DNA from: CBDHDN01 sp965261585
Lineage (GTDB): Bacteria; Pseudomonadota; Alphaproteobacteria; UBA6615
DNA: 64,000 nucleotides
Direction of reading: 5' to 3'
NCBI GenBank assembly: GCA_965261585.1
Contig: CBDHDN010000071.1
Coordinates: 54,080-118,079, forward strand
In this document: one piece after another, positions 8,005-16,104 of the stretch
Position numbering within the stretch: position 1 is the stretch's first letter
Layout: each line of letters starts with the position of its first letter
Made by a program: the position numbers and the translations under genes
The notes under the pieces: generated by a model
Seen by the model: only the letters and a program-made list of their open reading frames with translations
Databases searched by the model: none
What the model was told of the DNA's origin: nothing

Positions 8005-8860
8005 GTTCCGGTCCTCCTTGGACACTTCGATTAAGCCAATTCTGTGTCCAAGGAAATCGGGTCCGACTCATCGCGACCCGGCGTGCAAGGACGATCGGCG
8101 CGATGCCCGGGCGATCACGGAAGCGGGTGGACGTCGGCACGTCCGTGCGATCCCGGTCAAGGACGAGGCAACGCAAGCACTGCAGTCGCTGGAGCGGATC
8201 GAGGCGCTCTATGCCCGCCAACGCACCCAGCTCGCCAACACGCTGCGAGGCCTGCTTGCGGAGTTCGGCATCGTCGTGCCGAAGGGACCCGCCCAGTTGA
8301 CCCGCCGGCTTCCGGAACTGATGGCTTCGTGGCGTTGGGCGGTGGTGCCGGCGACGCTGCAGGAAGGGCTTTGCGATCTCTTCGGCCAGTTCGTGGCAAC
8401 GGGCGAGAAGCTTGCTGAGGCGAAGCAGCGTCTGACGGCGGTGGCCGCACATGACGAGCGGGCGCGCCTGCTCACGAGCATACCGGGCTTCGGCCGGCTG
8501 GTCGCCGCGGGCTTCATCGCCGCGGTCGGCGATGCCTCCCGGTTCGCCTGCGGTCGCGATCTCGCCGCCTGGGTCGGGCTCACGCCGAAGCTCTATCAGA
8601 GCGGCGAGGCCCGGTTACTGCTCGGCATCTCCAAGCGCGGCAATGAGCGGCTCCGCAGCCTGCTCGTCATCGGCGCTCAATCGATGCTGCGACGCTACGG
8701 CGAAGGCCGCCATCCCGACGACCCGCTTGCCCAGTGGGCCCGCGCACTCCTCAAGCGAAAGCCCCGCAACGTGGTCGCCGTCGCGCTCGCCAACAAGCTT
8801 GCCCGCATCGCCTGGCGCGTCGCCGTCAGCGGGCAGCCCTATCGAGCCCGCCGCGCGTAA

Positions 8861-9146
8861 TCGAAACTTGCGACACAAGGTGACGGACCGCCGTGCAGAA
8901 CACGCAGCCGCATAGGCCGAAATCCTCATGGGCCGTTTCTGGCCGTAAGTATGATCGGGTCAACGCGGCCAGAGCGAAGCTCCATCTTGGCCCGGGCATG
9001 CTCAAAAGCCCATCTCTCGTGGCCGAATACATGTACGTCGCACAACGTCCCCGCCTTGACCGGTCGGGAAGGTCCATACATGAGGGCCGGGTGCTCGGCG
9101 ACTCACTCTCTTATGAAAGCGGGCACCGGCCCAAACTTGGTGAGCG
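8861..9146. other. Right end of the IS110-family element and yacG upstream region
   Basis: No gene is supported. Bases 8861-9061 are the non-coding tail of the IS110-family element, 9062-9077 is its right inverted repeat, and 9078-9146 leads into yacG. No convincing rng C-terminus is seen here. Confidence 0.5.
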
Positions 9147-9350
9147 ATGAATACGAAGCCGCCGCCGCGCAAGGAACGCTCCTGTCCGATCTGTGGACGG
9201 CCGACGGCCGCCCGCTATCGGCCGTTCTGCTCGTCCCATTGCGCCAATGTTGATCTCGGCCGTTGGGTCGGCGGGCACTACCGCATTCCGACCAGCGAGG
9301 GGCCGGCCGACGGCGACGACCACGGCGGCCACGGCACCGACGACGCCTGA
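9147..9350 (+). CDS. yacG: DNA gyrase inhibitor YacG, zinc protein
   Basis: This 67-aa protein has the YacG zinc site C-X2-C-X11-C-X3-C (CPICGRPTAARYRPFCSSHC), followed by the conserved VDLGRWVGGHYRIP and an acidic tail. YacG binds gyrase B and inhibits its activity. Its normal partner upstream is the short rng gene, now 4.5 kb away because of the IS110-family element. tRNA-Phe follows 66 bp downstream, as in many relatives. Confidence 0.93.
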   Translation: MNTKPPPRKERSCPICGRPTAARYRPFCSSHCANVDLGRWVGGHYRIPTSEGPADGDDHGGHGTDDA

Positions 9351-9416
9351 TCGGCCCGCGGCGGCGAGGCTGGACAGCTCAAGTGAAAGTTCCTATACCG
9401 CGCTTTCGCTTGCGAC

Positions 9417-9492
9417 GCCCAGGTAGCTCAGCAGGTAGAGCAGGGGACTGAAAATCCCTGTGTCGGTGGTTCGATTCCGCCCCTGGGCACCA
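9417..9492 (+). tRNA. tRNA-Phe (GAA)
   Basis: The acceptor arms GCCCAGG and CCTGGGC pair perfectly. D-loop GTAGCTCAGCAGGTAGAGC, anticodon loop CTGAAAA with GAA, T-arm GGTTCGATTCC and an encoded CCA are all present. A tyrosine integrase gene begins about 130 bp downstream, so the 3' half is the likely integration site of the island that follows. Confidence 0.97.
9455..9492 (+). other. Putative island attachment site (tRNA-Phe 3' end)
   Basis: P4-type integrases commonly recombine at the 3' end of tRNA genes, and the integrase gene lies directly downstream in the same orientation. I did not find a second copy of this segment in the window, so the far end of the island is not defined. Confidence 0.4.
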
Positions 9493-9524
9493 CTCCCCCT
9501 TCCCGCCTATTCCGCTGACGTTCC

Positions 9525-9560
9525 AAAAAGCCCTGATTCTCTAGGGGCTTCCGGCCTTTT
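9525..9560 (+). terminator. Probable terminator after tRNA-Phe
   Basis: An A-run and AAGCCCT pair with AGGGGCTT across a short loop, followed by CCGGCCTTTT. It is placed 30 bp after the tRNA and before the integrase gene. The stem has a bulge and the T-run is short. Confidence 0.45.
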
Positions 9561-9618
9561 AGTGCTTGCTTGTTCCGTTCGATTCCCATAAATTCCCCGA
9601 TAGAACGTTGGGGAAAGT

Positions 9619-10803
9619 GTGGGGAAAGTGAACAGATTATTGGCCGCCAAGGTCAAGAAAATCACCGAACCGGGCCTGCATGGTGACGGTGGGACCCTCT
9701 ATCTGGCCGTCGCGCCAGGCGGGTCCAAGAGCTGGATTCAGCGACTCACAATCGACGGCAAGCGTTGCGACGTCGGACACGGCGGCTGGCCGCTGGTCTC
9801 GCTGGCCGAAGCGCGCGAGGCCGCATTCGCCAATCGAAAGCTCGCGCGCGCCGGCGGTGACCCGCTCGCGGAAAAGCGCCGGTCCAAGATGCCGACGTTC
9901 CGACAGGCCGCCGAAAAGACCTTCGAGGCGAACCGGCCACGCTGGCGCAATGCCAAGGTCGAGAATAACTGGATGCAGCAGTTGCAGCGGTATGCCCTGC
10001 CGGCGCTCGGCGATATGCGGATCGACCGGATCGGCCGCGAAGACGTGTTGCGCGTGCTGACGCCAATATGGGCGGCGAAGCCGGAAACCGGGCGCAAAGT
10101 CCGCCAGAAAATCCGCGCGATCATGGCTTGGGCTCATGCGCACGGCTACATCGAGCACAACGTGGCCGGAGACGCCATCGCCGGCGCGCTGCCTACCATG
10201 CCTGCGGTCAAGGAGCATTTCCGCGCCTTGCCCTATGAAGAAATCCGCGCGGCGCTCGAAACGATCGAAGCGTCCGCCGCGTCCATGTCCGCGAAGCTGG
10301 CCTTCCGCTTCACGGTGTTGACGGCCGCGCGTTCGGGTGAAGTCCGTGGCGCGACGTGGGACGAGATCGATCTGGACGCTCGCCAGTGGCGTTTTCCGGC
10401 AGGCCGGATGAAGGCCGGCGCCGAGCATCGCGTCCCGCTGCCCGATGCCGCGCTGGCGGTGCTCGAACAGGCGCGTCCGTTGCGCGACAAGTCAGGTCTG
10501 GTCTTCCCCTCCCCGTCCCGTCCCGGCCGGCCGTTCAGCGATATGACTTTGACAAAGGTGCTGCGGACGACCGGGCTTGCGGGCCGCGCCACCGTCCACG
10601 GTTTCCGCTCGAGCTTCCGAGATTGGTGCGCCGACACCGGCAAGCCGCGCGAGATTGCCGAGGCGGCGCTGGCGCACACCGTCGGCGGTGTCGAGGGCTC
10701 GTATTTCCGAAGTGATTTATTCGAGCGGCGGCGCCGGCTGATGGCGGATTGGGCCGCGTTCCTGACCGGTGCCGACGCGAAGGTGGTGCAGTTCCGTGGA
10801 TAG
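9619..10803 (+). CDS. Tyrosine-type site-specific integrase (P4 family)
   Basis: This 394-aa protein has an N-terminal DUF4102-type arm-binding domain (KITEPGLHGDGGTLYLAV), a SAM-like core-binding domain and a C-terminal catalytic domain. The active-site segments are visible: Arg in TAARSGEVRGATW, the HGFRSSFRDW box, AHTVGG, and the Tyr in GSYFRSD. It starts with GTG; another GTG three codons later is possible. It lies just after tRNA-Phe and is intact, so excision may still be possible. It recombines the island with the tRNA site. Confidence 0.92.
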   Translation: MGKVNRLLAAKVKKITEPGLHGDGGTLYLAVAPGGSKSWIQRLTIDGKRCDVGHGGWPLVSLAEAREAAFANRKLARAGGDPLAEKRRSKMPTFRQAAEKTFEANRPRWRNAKVENNWMQQLQRYALPALGDMRIDRIGREDVLRVLTPIWAAKPETGRKVRQKIRAIMAWAHAHGYIEHNVAGDAIAGALPTMPAVKEHFRALPYEEIRAALETIEASAASMSAKLAFRFTVLTAARSGEVRGATWDEIDLDARQWRFPAGRMKAGAEHRVPLPDAALAVLEQARPLRDKSGLVFPSPSRPGRPFSDMTLTKVLRTTGLAGRATVHGFRSSFRDWCADTGKPREIAEAALAHTVGGVEGSYFRSDLFERRRRLMADWAAFLTGADAKVVQFRG

Positions 10804-10924
10804 GGCGGAATTCGCTAGGGCGAAGGAATGGGCCCGTTTCTTTCTGCGTCACTCGCCAATGGGCAATAAGTCTTCTGGCGAGGCTCTTCTGGCAGTGCCC
10901 GACAATGGAGATCCATCCATCAAG
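10796..10924 (+). pseudogene. 5' fragment of an unknown island gene, cut by IS3 copy 3
   Basis: A frame open from a GTG at 10796, overlapping the end of the integrase gene, reaches the IS. Skipping the IS and one 14-bp duplication, it continues in phase at 12353 to a stop at 12853. The restored protein would have 209 residues, and I do not recognise it. Confidence 0.55.
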
Positions 10925-10959
10925 TGTAGCGCACCCGGTTCCTTGGACACAAGTTTGTC

Positions 10960-11865
10960 TCACGCGGCGGGCCTGATTGAGATCGCGGCGTGCCACGCCT
11001 GACGAGCTTGAGCGGGGCTCAGGTAGCCGTTCTTTTCGACGATCCACTGGGCATTGTAGAGTTCGACGAAGTCGCGGACGGCGTCCCGCAGCTCCGCGAT
11101 GTTGCGGTAGATGCGACCATGGATGATCTGTTCCTTCAGCGTGCGATTGAACCGCTCGGCGACGCCGTTGGTCTGGGGCTCGGCGACGAAGGCGTAGGAC
11201 GGCTGGATGCCCCAGAACTTGATCTGGTTGGTGAAGTGGTCCGACAGATACTGGGAGCCGTGATCCATCCGCAAGGCCAGCCCCCGAGCCGCGCCGGCCG
11301 CGGTCGAGCCATACAGCCCGGCAAGCCCCATGGAGATCGGCTGCAGGGCGGCGAAGCGGTCGCCGCGCTTGCAGACATGCCAGCCGACACACTCGGCGTT
11401 CCAATGCTCGACGGCGGTGAAGATCCAGCCCCAGCCGTCGTCCACCGTGAACACCCGAACGCCATCGGTGCCCCACATGAGGTTCGGGGCATGAGTGATG
11501 ATCTCACCGTCATGGGGATTGCCGCCACGGCGGCGGCAGCGATGGGGCGAGAGCAGATTGTTCTCGCGCATCAGGCGGAGCACCCGCTTGCGGGCAACCC
11601 GGATGTCGCGACAGACCCGAAGCCGAGCCCAGACCTTGCGGTAGCCCTCGCCCTCCCAGGGCGATGCCTCCAGGTCGGCTTCGATCGCCACCAGCAGCGC
11701 CTGGTCCGAGATCGCGGGCTTCGGTCCCCGACGCTTTGCCGGCGGCTGCTCGGCGTGCTGGCCGGAGGTCATGGCGTAGAACGAGGAGCGGGCCATGCCC
11801 CAGGCGGCGCAGACCCGCCGCAGGCCGTAGGCCAGACCCGTGCCGGGCGAGGTGGCGGCACTCAT
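10960..11865 (-). CDS. IS3-family transposase OrfB, copy 3
   Basis: 301 aa, DDE triad intact, identical in protein to copy 2. It starts in an ATGA overlap with orfA. Confidence 0.92.
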   Translation of the reverse strand: MSAATSPGTGLAYGLRRVCAAWGMARSSFYAMTSGQHAEQPPAKRRGPKPAISDQALLVAIEADLEASPWEGEGYRKVWARLRVCRDIRVARKRVLRLMRENNLLSPHRCRRRGGNPHDGEIITHAPNLMWGTDGVRVFTVDDGWGWIFTAVEHWNAECVGWHVCKRGDRFAALQPISMGLAGLYGSTAAGAARGLALRMDHGSQYLSDHFTNQIKFWGIQPSYAFVAEPQTNGVAERFNRTLKEQIIHGRIYRNIAELRDAVRDFVELYNAQWIVEKNGYLSPAQARQAWHAAISIRPAA

Positions 11866-12272
11866 CGCCGCGACCTCCGCCGCCCCAAAGGGCCGAAGGT
11901 CTCCGTCTTGGCCTCCAGCAGTTCCACCTGCATGGTCAACTCTCCGATCCGCTTCATGGCGCTATCCAGTTCCGCCTGCACCGGATCGCCCTTGCGTTGC
12001 TTGAGCGAGGCGTCGATCCCGCCGATCGCTTTCTCACGCCACTGCTCGAGCCGGAAGATCTCTACGCCCAACTGGCGCGACAGAAGTTGCACCGGCTCGT
12101 CACGCAAAAGCCGCAGAACGACCTCACGCTTGCGCGCCACCGTCCATCGCTGGCCAAGTCCCAGCGGGCCTGCCGGCAAAGCCTGGCCTGGGGAAAACGT
12201 GGACGAGCCAAGCTCGCCCGCATTTACCACAGGCCCATCAACAGTAACTTTCTTCTCAAAATTATCGGTCAT
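11862..12272 (-). CDS. IS3-family transposase OrfA, copy 3
   Basis: 136 aa from the ATG behind AAGGAGG. An open frame upstream into the flank is not part of the gene. It reads MTDNFEKKVTVDG at the start. Confidence 0.88.
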   Translation of the reverse strand: MTDNFEKKVTVDGPVVNAGELGSSTFSPGQALPAGPLGLGQRWTVARKREVVLRLLRDEPVQLLSRQLGVEIFRLEQWREKAIGGIDASLKQRKGDPVQAELDSAMKRIGELTMQVELLEAKTETFGPLGRRRSRR

Positions 12273-12367
12273 GTTCCGGTCCTCCTTGGACACTTCGATT
12301 AAGCCAATTCTGTGTCCAAGGAAATCGGGTCCGACTCCATCCATCCATCAAGGCAGGCTGGATAGCG

Positions 12368-12853
12368 ATGTCTTTTACAGAGCGTTGGGCGTGGGATGCC
12401 ACACTCGCAATGGCGCAGGAATGGATCCGAGCAGAAGCTTGGATCCCACGGCAGGAAACCCTTCCAGATTCGGTGCGTAGCATGTTGGCGAACTGGACGG
12501 CGGACGTCCTCGCCAAGAAAATGAAGCCACCGCCCAAGGGAGGAAATCGACTGGCGAATCGGGACGCCTTGATCGCCGAAGTCGTGTATCTGTTGACCGT
12601 CCTCTTCAAGCTCAAACCAACACGGAATAGCAGGAAGAAGCGCTTCTCGCTTCCCGAATCATGCGCCGAAGGGGGTTCGGCCTGCGACGTTGTCGGCGAC
12701 GCCCTCTGCATGAGTTACAAAGCCGTCGAAAAGGCCTGGACCCGCTATGGCGGATCTGTCTCCGAACGTTTGGATGGGAAGCACGTGGGACAAATTCTTA
12801 GCGACTGGGCGAAAGAGTCCGCTTTGTCCTCCGCGAAATCGTGGAACAAATAG
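12368..12853 (+). CDS. Hypothetical protein, 3' remnant of the IS-split gene
   Basis: 161 residues remain from an internal ATG. The product is not recognised. It is polar and basic in the middle (LAKKMKPPPKGGNRLANRD) and may be soluble. The original gene began upstream of IS3 copy 3 at 10796. Whether this remnant is translated is unknown. Confidence 0.5.
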   Translation: MSFTERWAWDATLAMAQEWIRAEAWIPRQETLPDSVRSMLANWTADVLAKKMKPPPKGGNRLANRDALIAEVVYLLTVLFKLKPTRNSRKKRFSLPESCAEGGSACDVVGDALCMSYKAVEKAWTRYGGSVSERLDGKHVGQILSDWAKESALSSAKSWNK

Positions 12854-12910
12854 GACCACGCACCCGGGAACGCATGGAATCCTACGGGAAGATTGACCCG
12901 GAGGACCGCC

Positions 12911-13111
12911 ATGAACGACACCGACCGCCTGCTCCGCCGCGAGGAAGTCGAGGCACAAACCGGCCTTAGCCGCAGCACGATTTACCGCTTGATGCGCGCG
13001 GGCCAATTCCCCGAACCGATCAAGATCGGCCCGCGTGCCGTCCGCTGGCCGCAGTCCGAACTCAACGAATTCTTGGCCAGTCGACCGAGCGCGACCGGCG
13101 AGGCCGCATAG
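12911..13111 (+). CDS. AlpA-family transcriptional regulator / excisionase-like protein
   Basis: This 66-aa protein is a single winged helix-turn-helix of the AlpA type (LLRREEVEAQTGLSRSTIYRLMRAGQFPEPIKIG, AVRWPQSELNEFLASR). The ATG at 12911 has a CGGAGG site 7 bases upstream, which decides against the longer frame. Such proteins control or assist integrase and replication genes of P4-like islands, which fits its place between the integrase and primase genes. Confidence 0.88.
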   Translation: MNDTDRLLRREEVEAQTGLSRSTIYRLMRAGQFPEPIKIGPRAVRWPQSELNEFLASRPSATGEAA

Positions 13112-13565
13112 GGAAACCCCGGCGGGGTGCGCCGGTCGCGAGCTCGTCGGGCCATGCCCATCATGCGGCGGGATCGATCGCTTCGCCGTCAAGCCGGTCG
13201 AGGGTGGCGCGGCCGTGGTCCACTGCCGGCAATGCAAGGGCTTCGTCGACATCTTGAGGGCCGCCGGGTTCGCCGAGGATCGCCCGACGAACGGGGCGGC
13301 ACCCCCGACAACGACCTACACCTACTGCGACCCGAGCGGCGCGGAATACCACCGCGTCTATCGCCAAGGCGACGGCCCGGACAAGAAGGTCTGGCAGGAG
13401 CGCATCAACGAGGTTGTCGAGGAGGCCCACAAGCTGGGCATCGAAGCCAAGGTGCCGACGGATCTACCGGCGACGGTCGAGCGCTGCATGAAGGAAGCCC
13501 CAGCCACGACGTGGGACGCCATCGTGCGTGAGATTACCGAAGGTGACGCTGGGGACGGGCAATGA
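13035..13565 (+). CDS. Primase-type zinc-ribbon protein of the island
   Basis: The recognisable part begins at about 13117 with GRELVGPCPSCGGIDRF and HCRQC, a C-X2-C...C-X2-C zinc ribbon as in DNA primase and primase-helicase N-termini. It is followed by YTYCDPSGAEYHRVYRQGDGPDKKVW. The first ~30 codons overlap alpA in another frame and are probably not real. No good start codon is seen in the right place, so the 5' end is uncertain or damaged. Its TGA overlaps the ATG (13562) of the next gene, so the two were translated as a unit. Confidence 0.6.
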   Translation: MPSAGRSPNSTNSWPVDRARPARPHRETPAGCAGRELVGPCPSCGGIDRFAVKPVEGGAAVVHCRQCKGFVDILRAAGFAEDRPTNGAAPPTTTYTYCDPSGAEYHRVYRQGDGPDKKVWQERINEVVEEAHKLGIEAKVPTDLPATVERCMKEAPATTWDAIVREITEGDAGDGQ

Positions 13566-13633
13566 ACGCCCGCGCCCTCGTGAAGGGTGCGAGTCTCGCA
13601 TGGCAGTGATGTCTGCGGCTTGGTTCGTTGAGT

Positions 13634-14392
13634 TCAGGCAGCGATTGCCATGGCTGCTGCACGTGGACTGATGTTGTCGTTGGCCGGTGTGTCGGTTGCG
13701 CTGATCAGGGCCTTCCATGCCCGCTCGAAGCGGCCGGATTTGATCCGGGCGCGGAAGGTCAGAACAGCCTGTCCGCCGACGATCCGCCAGCGCATGCCGG
13801 AGCGCTTCATGCGCTGTGTCACCAGGGTCTTGTTGGCAGCCTCGACCACGCCTGAGCCGATGGCGATGCCCTCTTCCTTCAGGGCGTGGTAGCGCATGCG
13901 ATGGCGATGCTTGCGGAAGAAGGCGAGTTCCCGCTCGGTCTCGGCCCGGTCCGGCGCAGCGGCGGCATCGCGAAGGTGGCGCAGCGCCCGGATCACCTTG
14001 GCGACGCCACGGGGATCGTGACGGAGGATCTCGCGGTACTTCTCGAACCAGCCGGGCGCCACGGCATGGTCGGACGCGGTTTGCAGATGTTCGCAAGCAT
14101 GCCAGAAGTCGATCACCTCGGTTTCGGGCGACAGGGTCTCCAGGAAGGTCCAGTTGTCGGCGGCGCCATCGGCGATAGCGACGATCCCGATCTCGGGGCG
14201 TGCTCGCCTGATGTGTGCGACTTCGCTTGCAAGCTGCGCCTTCAGCGTGAGCTTGCCGCTCTCCGGCATGCGGCCGAGATAGAGGGTCTTCAGGCGCTTG
14301 CCCTCGGCGTCGTGGAAGGAGACCGTGCCGCAGGCGGCCTCGCGCCAGGAGGCCTTGGCGCGACCGTCCTCGCCGGGTCTCAGCGGCACCAT
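13634..14392 (-). CDS. ISKra4-like transposase, C-terminal frame
   Basis: 252 residues from the first ATG; the frame is open further back to about 14490 and includes WESLGPETLGSIREAEG and VSLDGVMVPLR. It carries the catalytic region (IADGAADNW, FWHACEHL, EEGIAIGSGVVEAANKTLV, MRWRIVGGQAVL). It needs a -1 shift from the upstream frame to be joined to the N-terminal half. I see no clear slippery heptamer, so the shift may be inactivating. Confidence 0.75.
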   Translation of the reverse strand: MVPLRPGEDGRAKASWREAACGTVSFHDAEGKRLKTLYLGRMPESGKLTLKAQLASEVAHIRRARPEIGIVAIADGAADNWTFLETLSPETEVIDFWHACEHLQTASDHAVAPGWFEKYREILRHDPRGVAKVIRALRHLRDAAAAPDRAETERELAFFRKHRHRMRYHALKEEGIAIGSGVVEAANKTLVTQRMKRSGMRWRIVGGQAVLTFRARIKSGRFERAWKALISATDTPANDNISPRAAAMAIAA

Positions 14393-15027
14393 GACGCCGT
14401 CGAGGGAGACCGAGGCGGTGGTCGCGTCCTGCGGTATGCCCTCGGCCTCACGGATGCTGCCCAGCGTCTCCGGGCCGAGGCTCTCCCAGCATATTCGTGC
14501 ATGCTCATGGTCAGGCGCTGCAGGGTGCTCACCGACGGCGTCATGGCGCCGGTCTTCGCAAAGAACGCCGCCGCTTCCCGGGCCGTGCAGTGACCCATCG
14601 TCAGCAGACCGAGCTCGGCCGCCGGCCGCGTCAGGTAATCGTCGACGAGGCCCAGGCTCTCGTCGACCGGCACCGGCGATGCCCCGCTCGCGCCGCTGCG
14701 GTAACGCGCTCGCCGGTAGGTCACCGGACCGAGCGAGGTCATGATCGTCTTCGGCGTCACCGCGACCCGGAACCAGCTCTGCCCGTCCCGCTCGATCCGG
14801 GAAGCGCCATCGTCCCGGTTCTCGATGACGGCGCCCATGACATCGCGAGCGAACTCGTTCGTGGCCTCACGCACCCGCAACTCGACCTCCTCGGGCGCCT
14901 CGGGGCGCGGCTCGGAACGAAGCTCCTCGCGACACAGTGCGAGCACCCGGGCGGCCGCCTCGACGACCCGAGGAGGCAGGCCGGAAAGATCGATGGACGA
15001 AGGCGCCGGAGGCGGGGATACTGCCAT
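14380..15027 (-). CDS. ISKra4-like transposase, N-terminal frame
   Basis: The coding part runs from MAVSPPPAPSSIDLSGLPPRV to about TLQRLTMSMHEYA (near 14487). It contains the family's REATNEFARDVMGAVIENR and TIMTSLGPVTYRRARYR segments. After that point the frame reads an unrelated basic tail to 14380. Together with the next frame it would give a protein of about 460 residues, the usual size of the family. Confidence 0.72.
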   Translation of the reverse strand: MAVSPPPAPSSIDLSGLPPRVVEAAARVLALCREELRSEPRPEAPEEVELRVREATNEFARDVMGAVIENRDDGASRIERDGQSWFRVAVTPKTIMTSLGPVTYRRARYRSGASGASPVPVDESLGLVDDYLTRPAAELGLLTMGHCTAREAAAFFAKTGAMTPSVSTLQRLTMSMHEYAGRASARRRWAASVRPRAYRRTRPPPRSPSTASWCR

Positions 15028-15243
15028 GGGAATGCTCCCGATGTTGGGTTTCGAGACACGGCATCGTACCGCTTCTGGCGGTGCGGAGCGTTCCCACCTT
15101 CCCCTGCTCGACCCTGCCGTCGTGACAAAATCCTGCCTTGGAGCGGCCCATTGTCACGAATAGCCGCTTTCGGCCGTTCGTCTCGACACAAAAAACGCAC
15201 TAAATCAATGACTTAGATTTTCCATACCAGACCCACACCCCTC

Positions 15244-16104
15244 GTGAAGGCCCTCGGCGGCCATTGGTGCGGCTCGTATGGGATGGCGCATTGCCCGAGC
15301 CACGACGACCCAGAGCCGAGTTTGAAGATCCGTGACGACGGGCGAAAATCGGATCACATCGACGTACACTGCTTCGGCGGCTGCGATTGGCGAACCGTCA
15401 AGGATGCGTTGCGGCGGCGGAGCCTGATCGACGGCAACGGCCAGTCTGGCACCGAGCGCGAACCGTCCACGGTCGAAGTGATCGACAGGAAGGCCGAGCG
15501 CAACCGCGAGATCGCCTTGGCGACATGGCGGGAATGCCGTCCGGCGGCAGGCACCGTCGTCGAGGCCTACTTGCAGGCGCGGGCCATCACGATCCCGATC
15601 CCACCGTCGCTGCGGCATCACGCCACCCTCAGACACACACGCACCGGCCTGCTGATCCCGGCCATGGTGGCAGGCGTGCAGGACGCGGCCGGCGACGTCG
15701 TCGCAATCCATCGCACGTATCTGCGGCGCGACGGCAAGGACAAGGCGCCGGTTAGCCCGGACAAGATGGCCCTCGCCCCGATTGCCGGCTGTGCTGTGCG
15801 GCTCGGGCCTGCGCAGGAAGAACTCGGGTTCAGCGAGGGTATCGAGACCGGCTTGAGCTGCATGCAGCTCTACGACGGCTCGGTGTTGGCGACCTGTGGC
15901 CCGCACGGCGACAAGATCCAGCTACCCGATGTCGTGCAGCGCGTCGTCGTCTACCGCGATGTCGGCAACCCTGGCCGTGCCATCGCCGAGCGCTTGGCGG
16001 CTTCATTCCACAAGCAAGGCCGCAAGGTGACGATCGTGACGCCGACCATCGGCGCCGACTTCAACGACGTGTTGCGAGCCACCCGAAGCGAGGCGGCGCA
16101 ATGA
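15244..16104 (+). CDS. Toprim-domain primase-like protein, 5' end displaced by the IS
   Basis: The protein shows a zinc-binding start (HCPSHDDPEPSLKI, DVHCFGGCDW) and a C-terminal Toprim-like domain (EGIETGLSCMQLY, RVVVYRDVGNPG, GADFNDVL). Such proteins act in island or phage replication. The original start is ATG 13562 (MNARALVK, overlapping the zinc-ribbon gene stop), and the ISKra4-like element cut after codon 7. A GTG inside the right-hand target duplication (15244) restores almost the whole protein, lacking only the first six residues, so the gene may survive if transcribed. It overlaps the next gene by ATGA. Confidence 0.8.
   Translation: MKALGGHWCGSYGMAHCPSHDDPEPSLKIRDDGRKSDHIDVHCFGGCDWRTVKDALRRRSLIDGNGQSGTEREPSTVEVIDRKAERNREIALATWRECRPAAGTVVEAYLQARAITIPIPPSLRHHATLRHTRTGLLIPAMVAGVQDAAGDVVAIHRTYLRRDGKDKAPVSPDKMALAPIAGCAVRLGPAQEELGFSEGIETGLSCMQLYDGSVLATCGPHGDKIQLPDVVQRVVVYRDVGNPGRAIAERLAASFHKQGRKVTIVTPTIGADFNDVLRATRSEAAQ

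Larger units (their letters stand above)
6657..8070 (-). mobile_element. IS3-family insertion sequence, copy 2 (1414 bp)
   Basis: Same ends as copy 1. The target is the IS110-family transposase gene. The 14-bp flanks are tcgcgacccagcat (6643-6656) and tcgcgacccggcgt (8071-8084), which differ at two positions, both A/G differences in third codon positions of the target gene. Confidence 0.93.
4935..8860 (+). pseudogene. IS110-family transposase, in three pieces
   Basis: The pieces are 4935-4968 (start MNDSTV after AGGAGGGAAGG), 6428-6656 (LSKRAMQLCVQTG to AYRDPA) and 8085-8860 (CKDDRRDARAI to the C-terminus with LTSIPGFGRLVAAGFIAAVG, the transposase-20 region). Joined, they form a DEDD-type IS110 transposase with the expected GIDLSKR and DDRRDARA segments. 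The 5' piece also has one extra G in ggtaggtaggg, which breaks the reading GIDLSK. The gene is therefore inactivated three times over. Confidence 0.88.
4851..9077 (+). mobile_element. IS110-family (IS1111-like) element, invaded by IS256- and IS3-family elements
   Basis: A perfect 16-bp inverted repeat, ATGGACCTTCCCGACC, lies at 4851-4866 and 9062-9077. It brackets a three-piece IS110-family transposase gene. Short subterminal inverted repeats are typical of the IS1111 subgroup, so the true ends may lie a few bases further out. Removing the IS256-family (4969-6419) and IS3-family (6657-8070) insertions leaves about 1.36 kb, a normal size for the family. The element sits exactly where rng normally meets yacG. 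Confidence 0.8.
10925..12338 (-). mobile_element. IS3-family insertion sequence, copy 3 (1414 bp)
   Basis: Same ends as copy 1, except that the last base at 12338 is C instead of A. The 14-bp target duplication atccatccatcaag lies at 10911-10924 and 12339-12352. It interrupts an unknown gene behind the integrase. Confidence 0.94.
13585..15240 (-). mobile_element. ISKra4-like insertion sequence (1656 bp)
   Basis: The inverted ends are GGGTGCGAGTCTCGCATGG (13585) and GGGTGTGGGTCTGGTATGG (15240, inverted). An 8-bp target duplication ctcgtgaa lies at 13577-13584 and 15241-15248. It encodes a transposase in two overlapping frames on the minus strand. The target is the eighth codon region of the Toprim gene that began at 13562. 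Confidence 0.85.

Noticed and set aside
9619..9660. Possible second tRNA or CRISPR-like repeats near the integrase
   Set aside because: No cloverleaf and no spaced repeats were found here or elsewhere in the window; no CRISPR array is present.
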